NCBI GenBank assembly: GCA_013076295.1
Contig: RQOL01000139.1
Span: 1,550,001-1,614,000 of the forward strand
Length of the DNA stretch: 64,000 nucleotides
Direction: 5' to 3'
From: Sanderia malayensis
Lineage: Eukaryota > Cnidaria > Scyphozoa > Semaeostomeae > Pelagiidae
Positions 11,118-20,761 of this stretch are shown here, piece after piece (positions within the stretch are counted from its first letter, which is position 1; each line of letters begins with the position of its first letter). Made by a program: the position numbers and the translations under genes. Below the pieces are notes generated by a model that was not told the origin of the DNA, made no database searches, and saw nothing but the letters and a program-made list of their open reading frames with translations.

Positions 11118-11272
11118 GTGCATTGCCCGGAAATCTGTGCTTTCCCTACCCAGTCACCTGACAGTAAAGTGCAGTATTCTGCGGGCAAATCAGGGCAGTG
11201 CACAGATGCCCAATTTTCCCGCAAATTGATCACCACTCTGGTTGTGGCTCGGTTGGGGTTGGACATCAACTA
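11118..11272 (+). repeat. Repeat B2 (matches 10689-10840)
   Basis: Closely matches B1 across its length and ends at ggttggacatcaact. The 130 bp between A2 and B2 are pyrimidine-rich and not repeated elsewhere in the window. Confidence 0.75.
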
Positions 11273-11279
11273 ATATTAC

Positions 11280-12150
11280 AGGTTCGTTTTGAGAAGACAC
11301 ATTTTATCACATAAGGGAAAGTGGTGTTATGTTCTGTTTAAAAATAGATCGAAGAGAACCGGAAGAGAATGCAAAATGGCAACAACAACAGGCCTAATGT
11401 TCCCTTTGCGCTTCTCTGATTGGTTAATAAGGCAAATCTATTTTTAGCACTTGCAAAAGCAAGCCTTTTAACCTTGCACAATCCCTTTAAGGACATTCTT
11501 GGTAATGCTGATTATTCAACTATTAAAAGTTTAATTATTCAAATCAATGTTGCTGTATTTGCCAAGTTAGCACATGGGGTTTTTCAAATTTTGTTTTGTT
11601 AATGAACTTTTAAACAACCCATTTTTCCACTGGTACTGTGGCTGTTTCTTGCTACAGGTTCCTGCTGTTTTGTCAATGTGAACATGAGCATTTCAGTTCA
11701 ATTTCAAAAGACAAATTACTCCCAACCATGAAAAAATTTTCCCAATCTTAACATTCGAGCTATACAACATTTACCAAATTTATCCATTACCAAGTAGAGC
11801 AGCATTGCTTTCTTGCTCCAGGGCTGCAGGTATATCTCCAACACTCAATAAATAAGGCTTTGATAGGGCTTCAGCTCCTGTTTTCTTATCCAATTTGTAT
11901 GATGGTTTCATTTCATAGAGTTTATTTAGGTGCATTATCCTTCATTTTTTGACAGAAACTTAAATGTTCTTGTGCCTTCCTCCCGTACTCCCTGAAACCA
12001 CAATTGCAGCCTTACTTATGAATTAACCCACGCCTATCACATATTAAATATTATTAACAACAGTTTTGTTGCATTGTTTTAATCTTTCTATTATATTAAT
12101 GTTTGGTTACTGTTTTAAACAATTTATTTTAGCTTCGTTTTCTTTACATC
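11280..12150. other. No gene seen
   Basis: This is AT-rich sequence without a supported coding frame, repeat or RNA gene. A short aatgcaaaatggcaacaaca stretch near 11370 contains an ATG but opens no long frame. Confidence 0.5.
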
Positions 12151-12158
12151 CCATAATT

Positions 12159-14244
12159 GGGGTAGTTCTAATCGCTGGACCCCACGACTCGGGGACTCTC
12201 CTGAAGCACGACTACACGACCTACGGTAATACGACCCATGTCTGTAAGACTGCCAAATTTGCATTATTTTCACTGTAATTATTGTAGCAAAGTCAAAGGC
12301 ACTGTTTTGAAGTATGAAACGCAGTTTGGTGAGCATAGGAACAGAAATAAATGCTTTTCGAGTATACAATTTTGTCGAAAAAAGCACGCTGTCGTTGCAA
12401 ATCACTGAGGTTTTCATATCGTAAGCAAGGAAACTGCGGTGGCAGCAATCAAAATCCTGTGGAGCCACGACATTGACATTTGCACCGTAATCAAAATTCC
12501 ATCCTTTTCAGAAGCGTTGCGCAATCTGAAACCACCGGTAGTAAGAGAGAACAATTTTAAAGCATTTCATATAAATGCAGAAAGACTATTCTGCTATTGT
12601 AACGTCTGTGTTTGTTATCATCCATCAAATATAGCAACAAAATGTGAATATATCACAACATAACAACAGCTGAAACAACGAAACATGGAAACTTTATCAA
12701 CGTCATCATGCTTCTTTTCGAGTTTATTTCATTTGTCTTTATCAAGTAAGAGCACATTCTACCAAATAGTCACAATACACAACTACTCAGATCATGTCAT
12801 TGTAACACCATTTCCGTTTGGCATAAACAGAGTTACAAATTTTTTGATAGATTCTTGAGAAGAGTTATGGATAGGATAGATCTATTTTTTCTCAAAGATA
12901 AAATGCATCTGATGTTGGTTTGGTTACAATATATAAAATTTGTTACTTTAAAACTTGAGTTAATTATGCGCGGATGTTTTTCATCGCGTGATCTACGCTC
13001 ATCAACAAGGAAAGTTCATATATTCCCTCCCTTTGGTATGTCAATGACTTGCGAAAGGCAGGCGATCTTAATCTGGCATATCAAGTTTTACGCAGTCATC
13101 ATCAGTATCAGTATCATCATCATCATCATCACCATCATGATTGCCGTTCCCCCTTTTAGAAAGAACTGCTGGCAGCATGCTTGACATTCCATTGTGGCAT
13201 GCTTGACACGAAAATGAGACAGATTGAGAACGAGGTGGTGACTTAGTTTTTAGTTAGAAATATATACATTTTAGAAACCATTGCAGATTAGAAGGTTAAC
13301 TATTTGTAACTCTTCAGCTTCCAGTTCTAGTCATACTTCTCTTATTCATGCTGCCGATAGTTTGTGTTCAGAATAAAACGTGCTCGTATTTCGTGTGTCT
13401 GCTTTTATCAAGAAGTTGATCTGAGTAGTTGTGTATTGTGACTATTTTGGTGGAATGTGTTCTTACTTAATAAAGATAAATGAAGTAAACGCGAAAAGAA
13501 ATAATATTCATAAAAACAGCAAAGTCATGATAAGTCGGGCCAGGAGTAACTGGAACGTCGGGTAACTAAGGCCCATTTGCATCCCATAGAAAACTTTGCA
13601 AGTGTTTTCTAGCCGTGAAAAACTCAATATACCTGCGCAGTGCAGGGTGCAATAATAATCATAATAATCAGGATAACGATTATAATGATGAGCATGATGA
13701 CGTTGATAAGGTTTCCATGTTTCGTTGTTTCAGCTGTTGTTATGTTGTGATATACTCACATTTTGTTGCTATATTTGATGGATGATAACAAACACCGACG
13801 TTAGAATAGCAGAATAGTCTTTCTGCATTTATATGAAATGCTTTAAAATTGTTCTCTCTTACTACCGGTGGTTTCAGATTGCGCAACGCTTCTGAAAAGG
13901 GTGGAATTTTGATTACGGTGCAAATGTCAATGTCGTGGCTCCACAGTAATTCAATTGCTGCCACCGCAGTTTCCTTGCTTACGATATGAAAACCTCAGTG
14001 ATTTGCAACGACAGCGTGCTTTTTTCGACAAAATTGCTTGCTCGAAAAGCATTTATTTCTGTTCCTATGCTCACCAAACTGCGTTTCATGTTTCAAAACA
14101 CTGCCTTTGACTTCGCTACAATAATTACAGTGAAAATAATGCAAATTTGGCAGTTTTACAGACATGGGTCGTATTTCCCTAGGTCGTATAGTCGTGCGTC
14201 AAGAGAGTCCCCTAGTCGTGGGGTCCAGCGATTAGAACTACCCC
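12159..14244. mobile_element. 2.1-kb foldback element with long TIRs and 8-bp TSD
   Basis: The ends are ggggtagttctaatcgctgg at 12159 and its inverse at 14244, flanked on both sides by CCATAATT (12151-12158 and 14245-14252). Arms of about 553 bp (12159-12711 and 13693-14244) are highly similar. A further inverted block pairs 12712-12815 with 13405-13505. The right arm carries ~190 bp (13506-13692) absent from the left. Matching 74-codon frames in the two arms (12439-12663 plus and 13740-13964 minus) merely mirror the repeat. The centre has no recognised transposase. Long TIRs plus an 8-bp duplication fit a non-autonomous MULE-, hAT- or foldback-type element. Confidence 0.85.
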
Positions 14245-14903
14245 CCATAATTGAACAATGCCTTTCAAACTTCTTTAGTGTCACTCCAAAGTATTGTTTT
14301 ACAAAACCAATGCTATAACTATCTGTCTTGTTTTATCATCATCGAGGAACCTAATGTTTGTGGGCAGTGTTAGCAAGAGCTATTTCTAGTATATATATAT
14401 AATAGCTATATCCACACCAAAGAAGCTATAATTAGTTCTTTTCTGCTTTAGCAGCAACAAAAATGTCGTTAACTGGTACTGTCCAAGTTTGTCTCTCTTG
14501 CGCTAGTGTTCTTAAGCTTTCGAGATCATTTTTCGATTTGAGCTGGGTTATGCTGTGATATCTATTTTTCAACATGCTATGTTTCTTTAGCATAATTATG
14601 CCGTTGTATAATGAAACTGACAATGTAATTACTGGTCTTCCATGAAACTTCTTTGCATTTGATTTTGCAAAATAGTAATTCATTGCTTTCTGTGCTGGTG
14701 TTTCTGGGTGTGATCGTAGAACATGTCCAAATAATTTCCATCTATATAGTAATATAGCAAAGCACTAAAATGGTCTATCTCTACATAAATAGAAATTAGG
14801 ATCTCAAATCTGTGGTTGCAGCAAAGCACAATACCTGTCAGTTTGCCAATGTTTTGAGAAATGTGGAGATTTGAGTAAAAGAAGGTTTCTATTCTCTGCT
14901 TGT

Positions 14904-14940
14904 AAACTGTCATTTAAGACAGGATCTTAAATGACAGTTT
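14904..14940. repeat. Perfect 16-bp hairpin
   Basis: aaactgtcatttaaga pairs exactly with its complement across a 5-nt loop (cagga). It lies just upstream of the direct repeat at 14948. Confidence 0.7.
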
Positions 14941-14947
14941 GTCCACT

Positions 14948-15105
14948 TCATCCTCTATTCTCGCTAAAGGTACATTCGTTCAAAGGAGAACTAAAACTAT
15001 TTCACTACTCCTGTGCCCCTGTGAGCACTGCACGCAATAGCCCTGGACCCAAAATACCCACGCGTGGCTATATACTATATAGTCGGCTATATAGTCGGAC
15101 AGGTA
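14948..15105 (+). repeat. Direct repeat (matches 17780-17920)
   Basis: The block from attctcgctaaaggtacat through agccctggaccc and gcgtggctatata to agtcggacag recurs at 17780-17920 in the same orientation, about 2.8 kb away. The copies differ by a short TA-rich expansion of ctatatactatatagtcgg here. The pair could be terminal direct repeats of a retroelement or two copies of a short repeat. A TATA-like stretch is present in both. Confidence 0.7.
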
Positions 15106-17779
15106 GTTTTTACCCCCCTCTCAGTCTTCACTAGCTTCAAGCGTGAATATACCGAAATTTTTCATTGGTAATCTCTCGCCGTCGCTGCCCTAACCTTGAG
15201 TTCCATGCAGAATGGCTTCTACCAATAATGTCGCAGAGGCTCAGCCTCCAGTCCCCGTCAAATACTGGTGCAATTGAAGCTATGGTACATCCTGTCAGAT
15301 CAGAAGTCCAAGCCGATCCTAGGCCTGACGTGGCCCCAAGAGATGGCCCTCCAGTGCAGGGAGGGACCGTGAGTTTTTTTTTCAACATTTTCATCCCGTT
15401 ATTAAGTTTGGGATTGTATTAATTAGTGTGTGTTGTCGGTTACTGCCTGTCCGTTTAGTTAATGTACGGTACGGACCATCTCTGTTTGCTACCCTGTTTT
15501 ATTGTGTATATTTTCCTATTCCGCCAATCCCCCACTTTATGTGTGCGATTTACTGTGCTAATCGTTATTTTGTGTCCCAACGGGTAAATACCCGCCGTCC
15601 ACTTCGCCACAGTTCTGGCATTTTGATGTTTTGCCTGCCCCTACTTTCACATTTGTACGTTGCCTCTTTTTGCGCGGTGCTCTGCTGTCCGGCCACGTTG
15701 TAGTTTGTTTTTATTTTAATGCTACCCCTGTTTTTTGCGTAGCTACCCACCTCACATGTGCTCCCCTCTATTTATACAATTGTGCTTGAACAAGTCACAT
15801 CATAACTTTTTTTTTATTCTTGTCTGTGTTCAGATACAAAAATGATGCCACACATATGTTTAAAATTAAAGTACTCCAGCAAAGTGCAGCGCTGCGCCAA
15901 GCTTGTGGGATAAAGTAAGAATGCATAATGTCTCCATCTCTTCCCCATCCTGATGTTTCTCTTCACTGCACACCCGATGAGCCACACTCACGCGAGATTC
16001 GCTTGAGTAAAAGCCTCCACAACAGACTTTCCAAATGATTTCCTGCTGGGAAACTTCGTCAAATCTGCCCTACTGTACGTTATTAGATACCTATTGCGCA
16101 AGACCTTAAATTTCAATTCGAAATCACCGTGATCCATTAAAAAAAAACAGTTGCAAAGCACATAAATTATGTGGCTGTTCTGAGAAATGCAAGTTTTGTT
16201 TGAGAGAACATGCACTGATGCAGTGCCAAGGTCATAAACAAACAGGCACTGGAATATCACCCCTGTTGAGCATAACAGTTTAATTTTAGCATCCTAAGGT
16301 CATTTCAATCAGTGACACATACTAAACGTCCATAACGTGGCACCGCCCACCATGTTGAATACTTGGAATTGTGGCAACAATTACGGTTAACAGCATATTC
16401 TTATAAATATTATCACTAATATTTTAAAATAATTGCCGTTAACCGTGTTAATCGTTAAATTTAGTACTGAATAACTATAGACCATGGTGTTATCCGTCCG
16501 TTAATCGTCCGTTAACCGTGTGTTATTCGTTGGGCAGACTAATTGTTTTGTCTATTTTCCACTTTGGTATTCTGTTCCTAGCTTCAATGATTCTATCCTG
16601 AAACTCCTGCTTTGACAATCTCGTGATATTGTCTTGCACAGCATCATTTTCTAATTGTTTTCGTCACAAAAGCTAATCAACATTAGTTACACCATTTTGA
16701 GCACCAGATTTGAACTCAGCGGGTTAAAATTGCCCACAGTAGATAAAATTGGGCATGCTCGCCTTATATTTAGGAATTTTCACCAAAGACAATCCTCGCC
16801 ATAAGGTGTGAGACAGTTGAAAAATGTCTCATATGTCCCCAAAAAACAGACCCCCCCTCCCCCTATTCAATGTTGAGGATGTTTAGAAAGTGTTTTTGGC
16901 ACTCCCTGATAAACCTGTCCATCAAAAATAACAACATTGATTTGGGGGGAGGGGGGTGGCTCTTTATTTTCCAAAAATATTATGTTTCTCATTGAAAAGT
17001 GACGCAAATTTTTCAATGTCTCAAGACCTTTTGTCAATGATTGTAGTTACTTTATGTGCTTTATTCTCACTCGTGTCTCTTTCTATTTGGTTGCTTGCCG
17101 AAAATTTTTATCTCTGATTGATTTTTATCAATTCTTGCATAATCTTTCCCTACAACCCTCTACAAGCCACTTGGAGACCCAACTAAGGGTCTTAATATGC
17201 GGCTTCACGCTGGTCTGTTCTGAGTGGCTGGATCTGAGGGCCTTTTTCTAGCAATTTAGCTGTTTTTACTATCATTCTCCTTTCCTATTACGTAATCTCT
17301 GGCCCTGCCATTCTCCACTAAACTGTTGTGCATTCAAAAAAAAAACCGGCCAAGAAAGGAGAAAAGTAATGATGAAATCTAAATGGAAGGCCTGCAGATC
17401 CGGCCGCTCAGAGCCAGTTAGTTAGCCTCAACCACATCAGGTAAGGTGATGTCTGACCATCATAATCCAGGCTCTCTGCTTGCTGTGGAAACCTCCTCTA
17501 GTGCCTCATCGATTGGCTCCGATTTCAGAACCTTGAACTCATTAGCGGATTGCACGCCCCTACTCCCTTCTTAATATCATTCCGCTACCTTTCAATTCGT
17601 TGGGTTTTTTCTGAGTATTGGATAGTACAGGCACAATGCAACAAATTGGATGTATTCTTCCTGAGTATTTTCTACAAGTACATACTGGGTTATCGGCTTT
17701 CAGACTATAGCTGACGTAGCACTCTCCATATCTTAGCCAGTTTGAGAGTAAAACAATGGGATTAAGTGAGAATAGTTAC
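15106..17779. other. Region between direct repeats, no confident gene
   Basis: A short plus-strand frame opens with MASTNNVAEAQPPV near 15211 and stops after about 20 residues, with a possible donor at gtgagt near 15370. This could be the start of a gag-like gene, but support is weak. CCGTTAAC-like motifs cluster at 16385-16525. I recognise no RT, integrase or recombinase. Confidence 0.35.
16805..17035. repeat. Imperfect inverted repeat with C-rich/G-rich arms
   Basis: The arm around 16806-16880 contains gaccccccctccccctattc. It pairs imperfectly with the arm around 16925-17030, which contains gatttggggggaggggggtgg. The outer parts gagacagttgaaaaatg and tttttcaatgtctc also pair. It is consistent with a ~230-bp MITE. 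The G-rich strand could form a quadruplex. Confidence 0.55.
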
Positions 17780-17920
17780 TATTCTCACTAAAGGTACATT
17801 CGTTCAAACGAGAACTAAAACTTTTCACTACTCCTGTGCCCCTGTGGGCACTTGACGCAATAGCCCTGGACCCGGCATACCCATGCGTGGCTATATAACA
17901 GTCGGACAGATCAACGCAAC
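17780..17920 (+). repeat. Direct repeat (matches 14948-15105)
   Basis: This is the second copy of the repeat described at 14948. It is followed by an acgcaacgcaatgcaact stretch. The sequence from here to 18495 shows nothing I can annotate. Confidence 0.7.
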
Positions 17921-18495
17921 GCAATGCAACTTTATTGTCTTGATGGCGAACAAATGAAAGTTTCCCAGTTCTATTGCAACTATCTCAACTGGAGGAACTG
18001 GAAGTCATAGCAAGGAGTAAATACTCCTGGTAAGTTCCGAATTCCATGTTGATAGCAACTTGGTCAGAAACTTGAAAAAAGATACTCACGTTAAAGTAAT
18101 ATTCTCTATAAATTCACAAAAATATGGAGCTACCCATGTGATCAGTTTCAAATAGTTTAAGTCATGCTTTCGGCGATATGTGATACCTTGCGCATGATTA
18201 ATTGGTCCCGTTTCCAATCTTGGAGGTCACTGTTAGTTACAGGGTTGTCAAGCATGGATAGTTTTTGAGCAATCTCTTCCTTAGATCTTACCTACAATAA
18301 AAACTACACTCATACAAACTGTACATCTACTTCAAAGAAGTAATAATTATATAATTATCTTTATTATCACAACTCCACAATGTACCACATTTATTGCAAC
18401 AAAAATGCTAATTTCAAACATGAATACAACATGATATCTGTCAAGAAATAAATGGCAAAGCATAAAATATTGTTTGATTGTCAAATTTATTCACC

Positions 18496-18503
18496 AAATT
18501 TCT
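18496..18503. repeat. Target-site duplication, left
   Basis: AAATTTCT sits immediately outside the left TIR, and an identical octamer lies at 23103-23110. Confidence 0.9.
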
Positions 18504-18814
18504 ATGGGGGCCCGAATGGTTCAAAAGTGTCCCCTATTAATAAAAGTATAATTGTGTTAAATTTTGTCATACAGAATTAATAAATATCATTTCAGTATTC
18601 ATTCTTGGCAATGCAATTAATTATCTTTAGATTTTCTTTAATTAATAACAAAGCATCATTATTAAAATATATATGCATCAATTAATTGAGTATTTACATT
18701 TAATTAAATGTACTCGAATTATAATTTATTATTGGTAGATCGTATTGTTTAATTAAATATGTATTCTTAAATTAATTAAATGTCTACTTTTGAATTAATT
18801 GTGTAGTATCCCAA
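18504..18814. repeat. Left terminal inverted repeat
   Basis: 311 bp, very rich in attaattaa blocks internally, with a GC-rich terminus (gggggcccgaatgg). It ends 107 bp before the transposase start codon, so the promoter of that gene probably lies within or just inside the TIR. Confidence 0.92.
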
Positions 18815-18921
18815 AATTCAATTTGAGATTTGAATGTGTGAAAGGCAAAGGCTGGCTGAGCATTTCGGCCTAATTTTTAGTTTGAACATACCTTGCTCAC
18901 AAACGGAGGAACTGAAAAGTG

Positions 18922-20457
18922 ATGCCCCGGCAAAGACGTCGCAACCAAGTGCTAAGAGAAAGGAACGAAAGAGGTCTATCACTGTTTTTTCGAAGCCTGC
19001 AATCGGTGTTGCGTATTTTCGTTGCAGAGGATATAGCCTCAATCAACTCAGAAGATTTGCAACAGATAGAAGATAATTTATTGGATTCTTCTGCCACCTT
19101 AACTCTGTTGATAGAAGATTTAAGCAGGAATACCAGACCAATTTCAGGATTACCTGTTGAAATGCGAGGAAGAATTGCTGCACTCAAGAGAGACATTTCT
19201 GTTGTGATGGACTTTATTTCCCAAATTATTAATAGAGAACACGCTGCAGAGTTTCAGTTAGATCAACAACAAGCTTATCGTTCTCAAAATGCAGAGGGCA
19301 GCCACAACCTTGGCAGACCATACTTAGATATAACTAGGGACCAGTTGGAACATTTGCGCTCAATTCACTTCTCTTGGAAGAAAATAGCCGAGTTACTAAA
19401 TGTCAGTTATTCTACTGTCAAACGAAGGAGAAAAGAATTTGAAATGGAAGAAAGCAGGTTCAGCAACATCACAGACAATGAACTTGATATAATTTATGCC
19501 AATTTGACAAGTCAAGAAGGGGGAAACTTAGGGACACCAAATCTTGGCAGGCGACGATTTATGGGTGCCTTAAGAAGTCGTGCCATAAGGGTACAGCGTT
19601 GGCGGGTCAGCGAGTGTATACGCAGAGTGGATCCCATTGGGTGTGCATTAAGGTGGCGTTTGGTAATACACCGCCGCAAATATTTTGTTCCAACACCAAA
19701 CAGTCTTTGGCACATAGATTCGGCCCACAAATTAATCAGATGGAAGTTTGTTGTTCATGTAGCCATTGATGGTAAAACCAGAGTGCTCATTTACTGTAAA
19801 TGTAAAGATAACAACAAGGCAGAGACTGTTCTTGCGTTGTTCGAGGATGGAGTTTCACGATGGGGTTTGCCATCACGTGTCAGAAGTGATCATGGCATGG
19901 AAAACTATCTCGTGGGATTGTATATGATTGAGAACAGAGGTGCCGACAGGGGAAGCATTATAACTGGTTCGTCGGTCCATAACAGTCGGGTAGAACGTAC
20001 ACATCGTGATGTATACTGTGGTGTGCTGGTATTTTATGCAAGATTGTTCGAAAAAATGGAGCACGAAAACATCTTGGACCCACTGAATGAGAGAGAATTG
20101 TTTTGCCTGCACTATGTTTTCTTACCCCGAATCAACAAGTCACTGGATGAATTTATAGCACAGATGAATAATCGTCCAGTATCAACAGAGAAAAATCTAT
20201 CCCCAAGGCAGATGTGGGAGCAGGGCATGCTGGAAAACATAAATTCAGATCATACTGCAATTGAAGATATTGACAGTTTTGGGATTGATCCAGATTCAGT
20301 GCCACTGTTAGATGATACAGATTACCAAGTAAACTTAGATGCTCCAAATGCCCAAATAACAGAGGAAGAAATGCAATTTTGGCCAGATCCACTGCAGCAT
20401 GATGGCCTTCAAGGAGTAGGAATATACAATGAATGTTTGAGGCTTGTACAAAGATGA
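18922..20457 (+). CDS. DDE integrase-like transposase
   Basis: This 511-residue protein is predicted to cut and rejoin the element's ends. The ATG at 18922 is the first methionine in frame. Residues 1-110 are helical and basic. About 130-175 hold a helix-turn-helix (SWKKIAELLNVSYSTVKRR) suited to binding the TIR. About 180-255 are the conserved linker ending in RRKYFV. The rve-type catalytic core follows: Asp266 in WHIDSAH, Asp323 in RSDHG, Glu358 in HNSRVERTHRD. The last two are 35 residues apart, the D,D(35)E spacing of retroviral integrases and IS3-family transposases. A C-terminal part with PRINK and PRQMWEQG motifs ends in an acidic tail. It converges on the HECT gene, with 304 bp between stop codons. 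No intron is needed. Divergent relatives lie at 34622-36073 and 43800-47326. Confidence 0.93.
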   Translation: MPRQRRRNQVLRERNERGLSLFFRSLQSVLRIFVAEDIASINSEDLQQIEDNLLDSSATLTLLIEDLSRNTRPISGLPVEMRGRIAALKRDISVVMDFISQIINREHAAEFQLDQQQAYRSQNAEGSHNLGRPYLDITRDQLEHLRSIHFSWKKIAELLNVSYSTVKRRRKEFEMEESRFSNITDNELDIIYANLTSQEGGNLGTPNLGRRRFMGALRSRAIRVQRWRVSECIRRVDPIGCALRWRLVIHRRKYFVPTPNSLWHIDSAHKLIRWKFVVHVAIDGKTRVLIYCKCKDNNKAETVLALFEDGVSRWGLPSRVRSDHGMENYLVGLYMIENRGADRGSIITGSSVHNSRVERTHRDVYCGVLVFYARLFEKMEHENILDPLNERELFCLHYVFLPRINKSLDEFIAQMNNRPVSTEKNLSPRQMWEQGMLENINSDHTAIEDIDSFGIDPDSVPLLDDTDYQVNLDAPNAQITEEEMQFWPDPLQHDGLQGVGIYNECLRLVQR

Positions 20458-20761
20458 ACATTTCAATAGATTAAAACATAGGACTGGAACTCATAAACGT
20501 ACCCTGCTACCAGGGGCTCAGAATAAGAAGCTCATATACCGGTCTTGCTGACATAGAAAGGCTGATAAAAAAACCAGTTGAAGGAAGTTTCTTTCTTTTA
20601 AAACTGAACATAACAACACAACAAACTTGTTATCTATATTGGAGATAAAATTTTTAAGCAAGAAAAAATATGCTTAACAAAACTAGGAAAACTTGAAGTG
20701 TAAATGAATGATGGCAAACACATTTTCTATAAGAAATTGAAATCAAATTGAACAGTTCAGT
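20458..20761. other. Intergenic region between convergent stops
   Basis: 304 AT-rich bases separate the two stop codons. They should hold the 3' ends of both transcripts, and overlapping 3' untranslated regions are likely. A gattaaaacata stretch near 20470 is a weak poly(A)-signal candidate on the plus strand. Confidence 0.4.

Larger units (their letters stand above)
8449..11272 (+). mobile_element. Candidate DIRS-order (Ngaro/PAT-like) non-autonomous element
   Basis: Two repeats occur in the order A1 (8449-8585), B1 (10689-10840), A2 (10841-10980), B2 (11118-11272). A1/A2 share caggca(c/t)cccactgct and acacttgtgctgcatgcttg. B1/B2 share aaatctgtgctttccct and agatgcccaattttcccgca. B1 and A2 abut, as in the split direct repeats known from tyrosine-recombinase retroelements. 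The interior holds no RT or recombinase that I recognise, only CT-rich sequence and a minisatellite, so it would be non-autonomous. Nested duplication of an unrelated repeat is the alternative. Confidence 0.45.

Noticed and set aside
12439..13964. Two nearly identical 74-codon frames on opposite strands (12439-12663 and 13740-13964)
   Set aside because: They are mirror images in the arms of the foldback element. Identity is explained by the inverted repeat, not by gene duplication.
15137..15422. 85-codon frames open on both strands at the same place
   Set aside because: Overlapping antisense frames of similar length in GC-richer DNA. Only a short MASTNNVAEAQPPV start looked meaningful, and it stops early.
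16385..16530. Telomere-like repeat from clustered CCGTTAAC motifs
   Set aside because: Spacing is irregular and the unit is not a TTAGGG-type repeat, so it is probably low-complexity or repeat debris.
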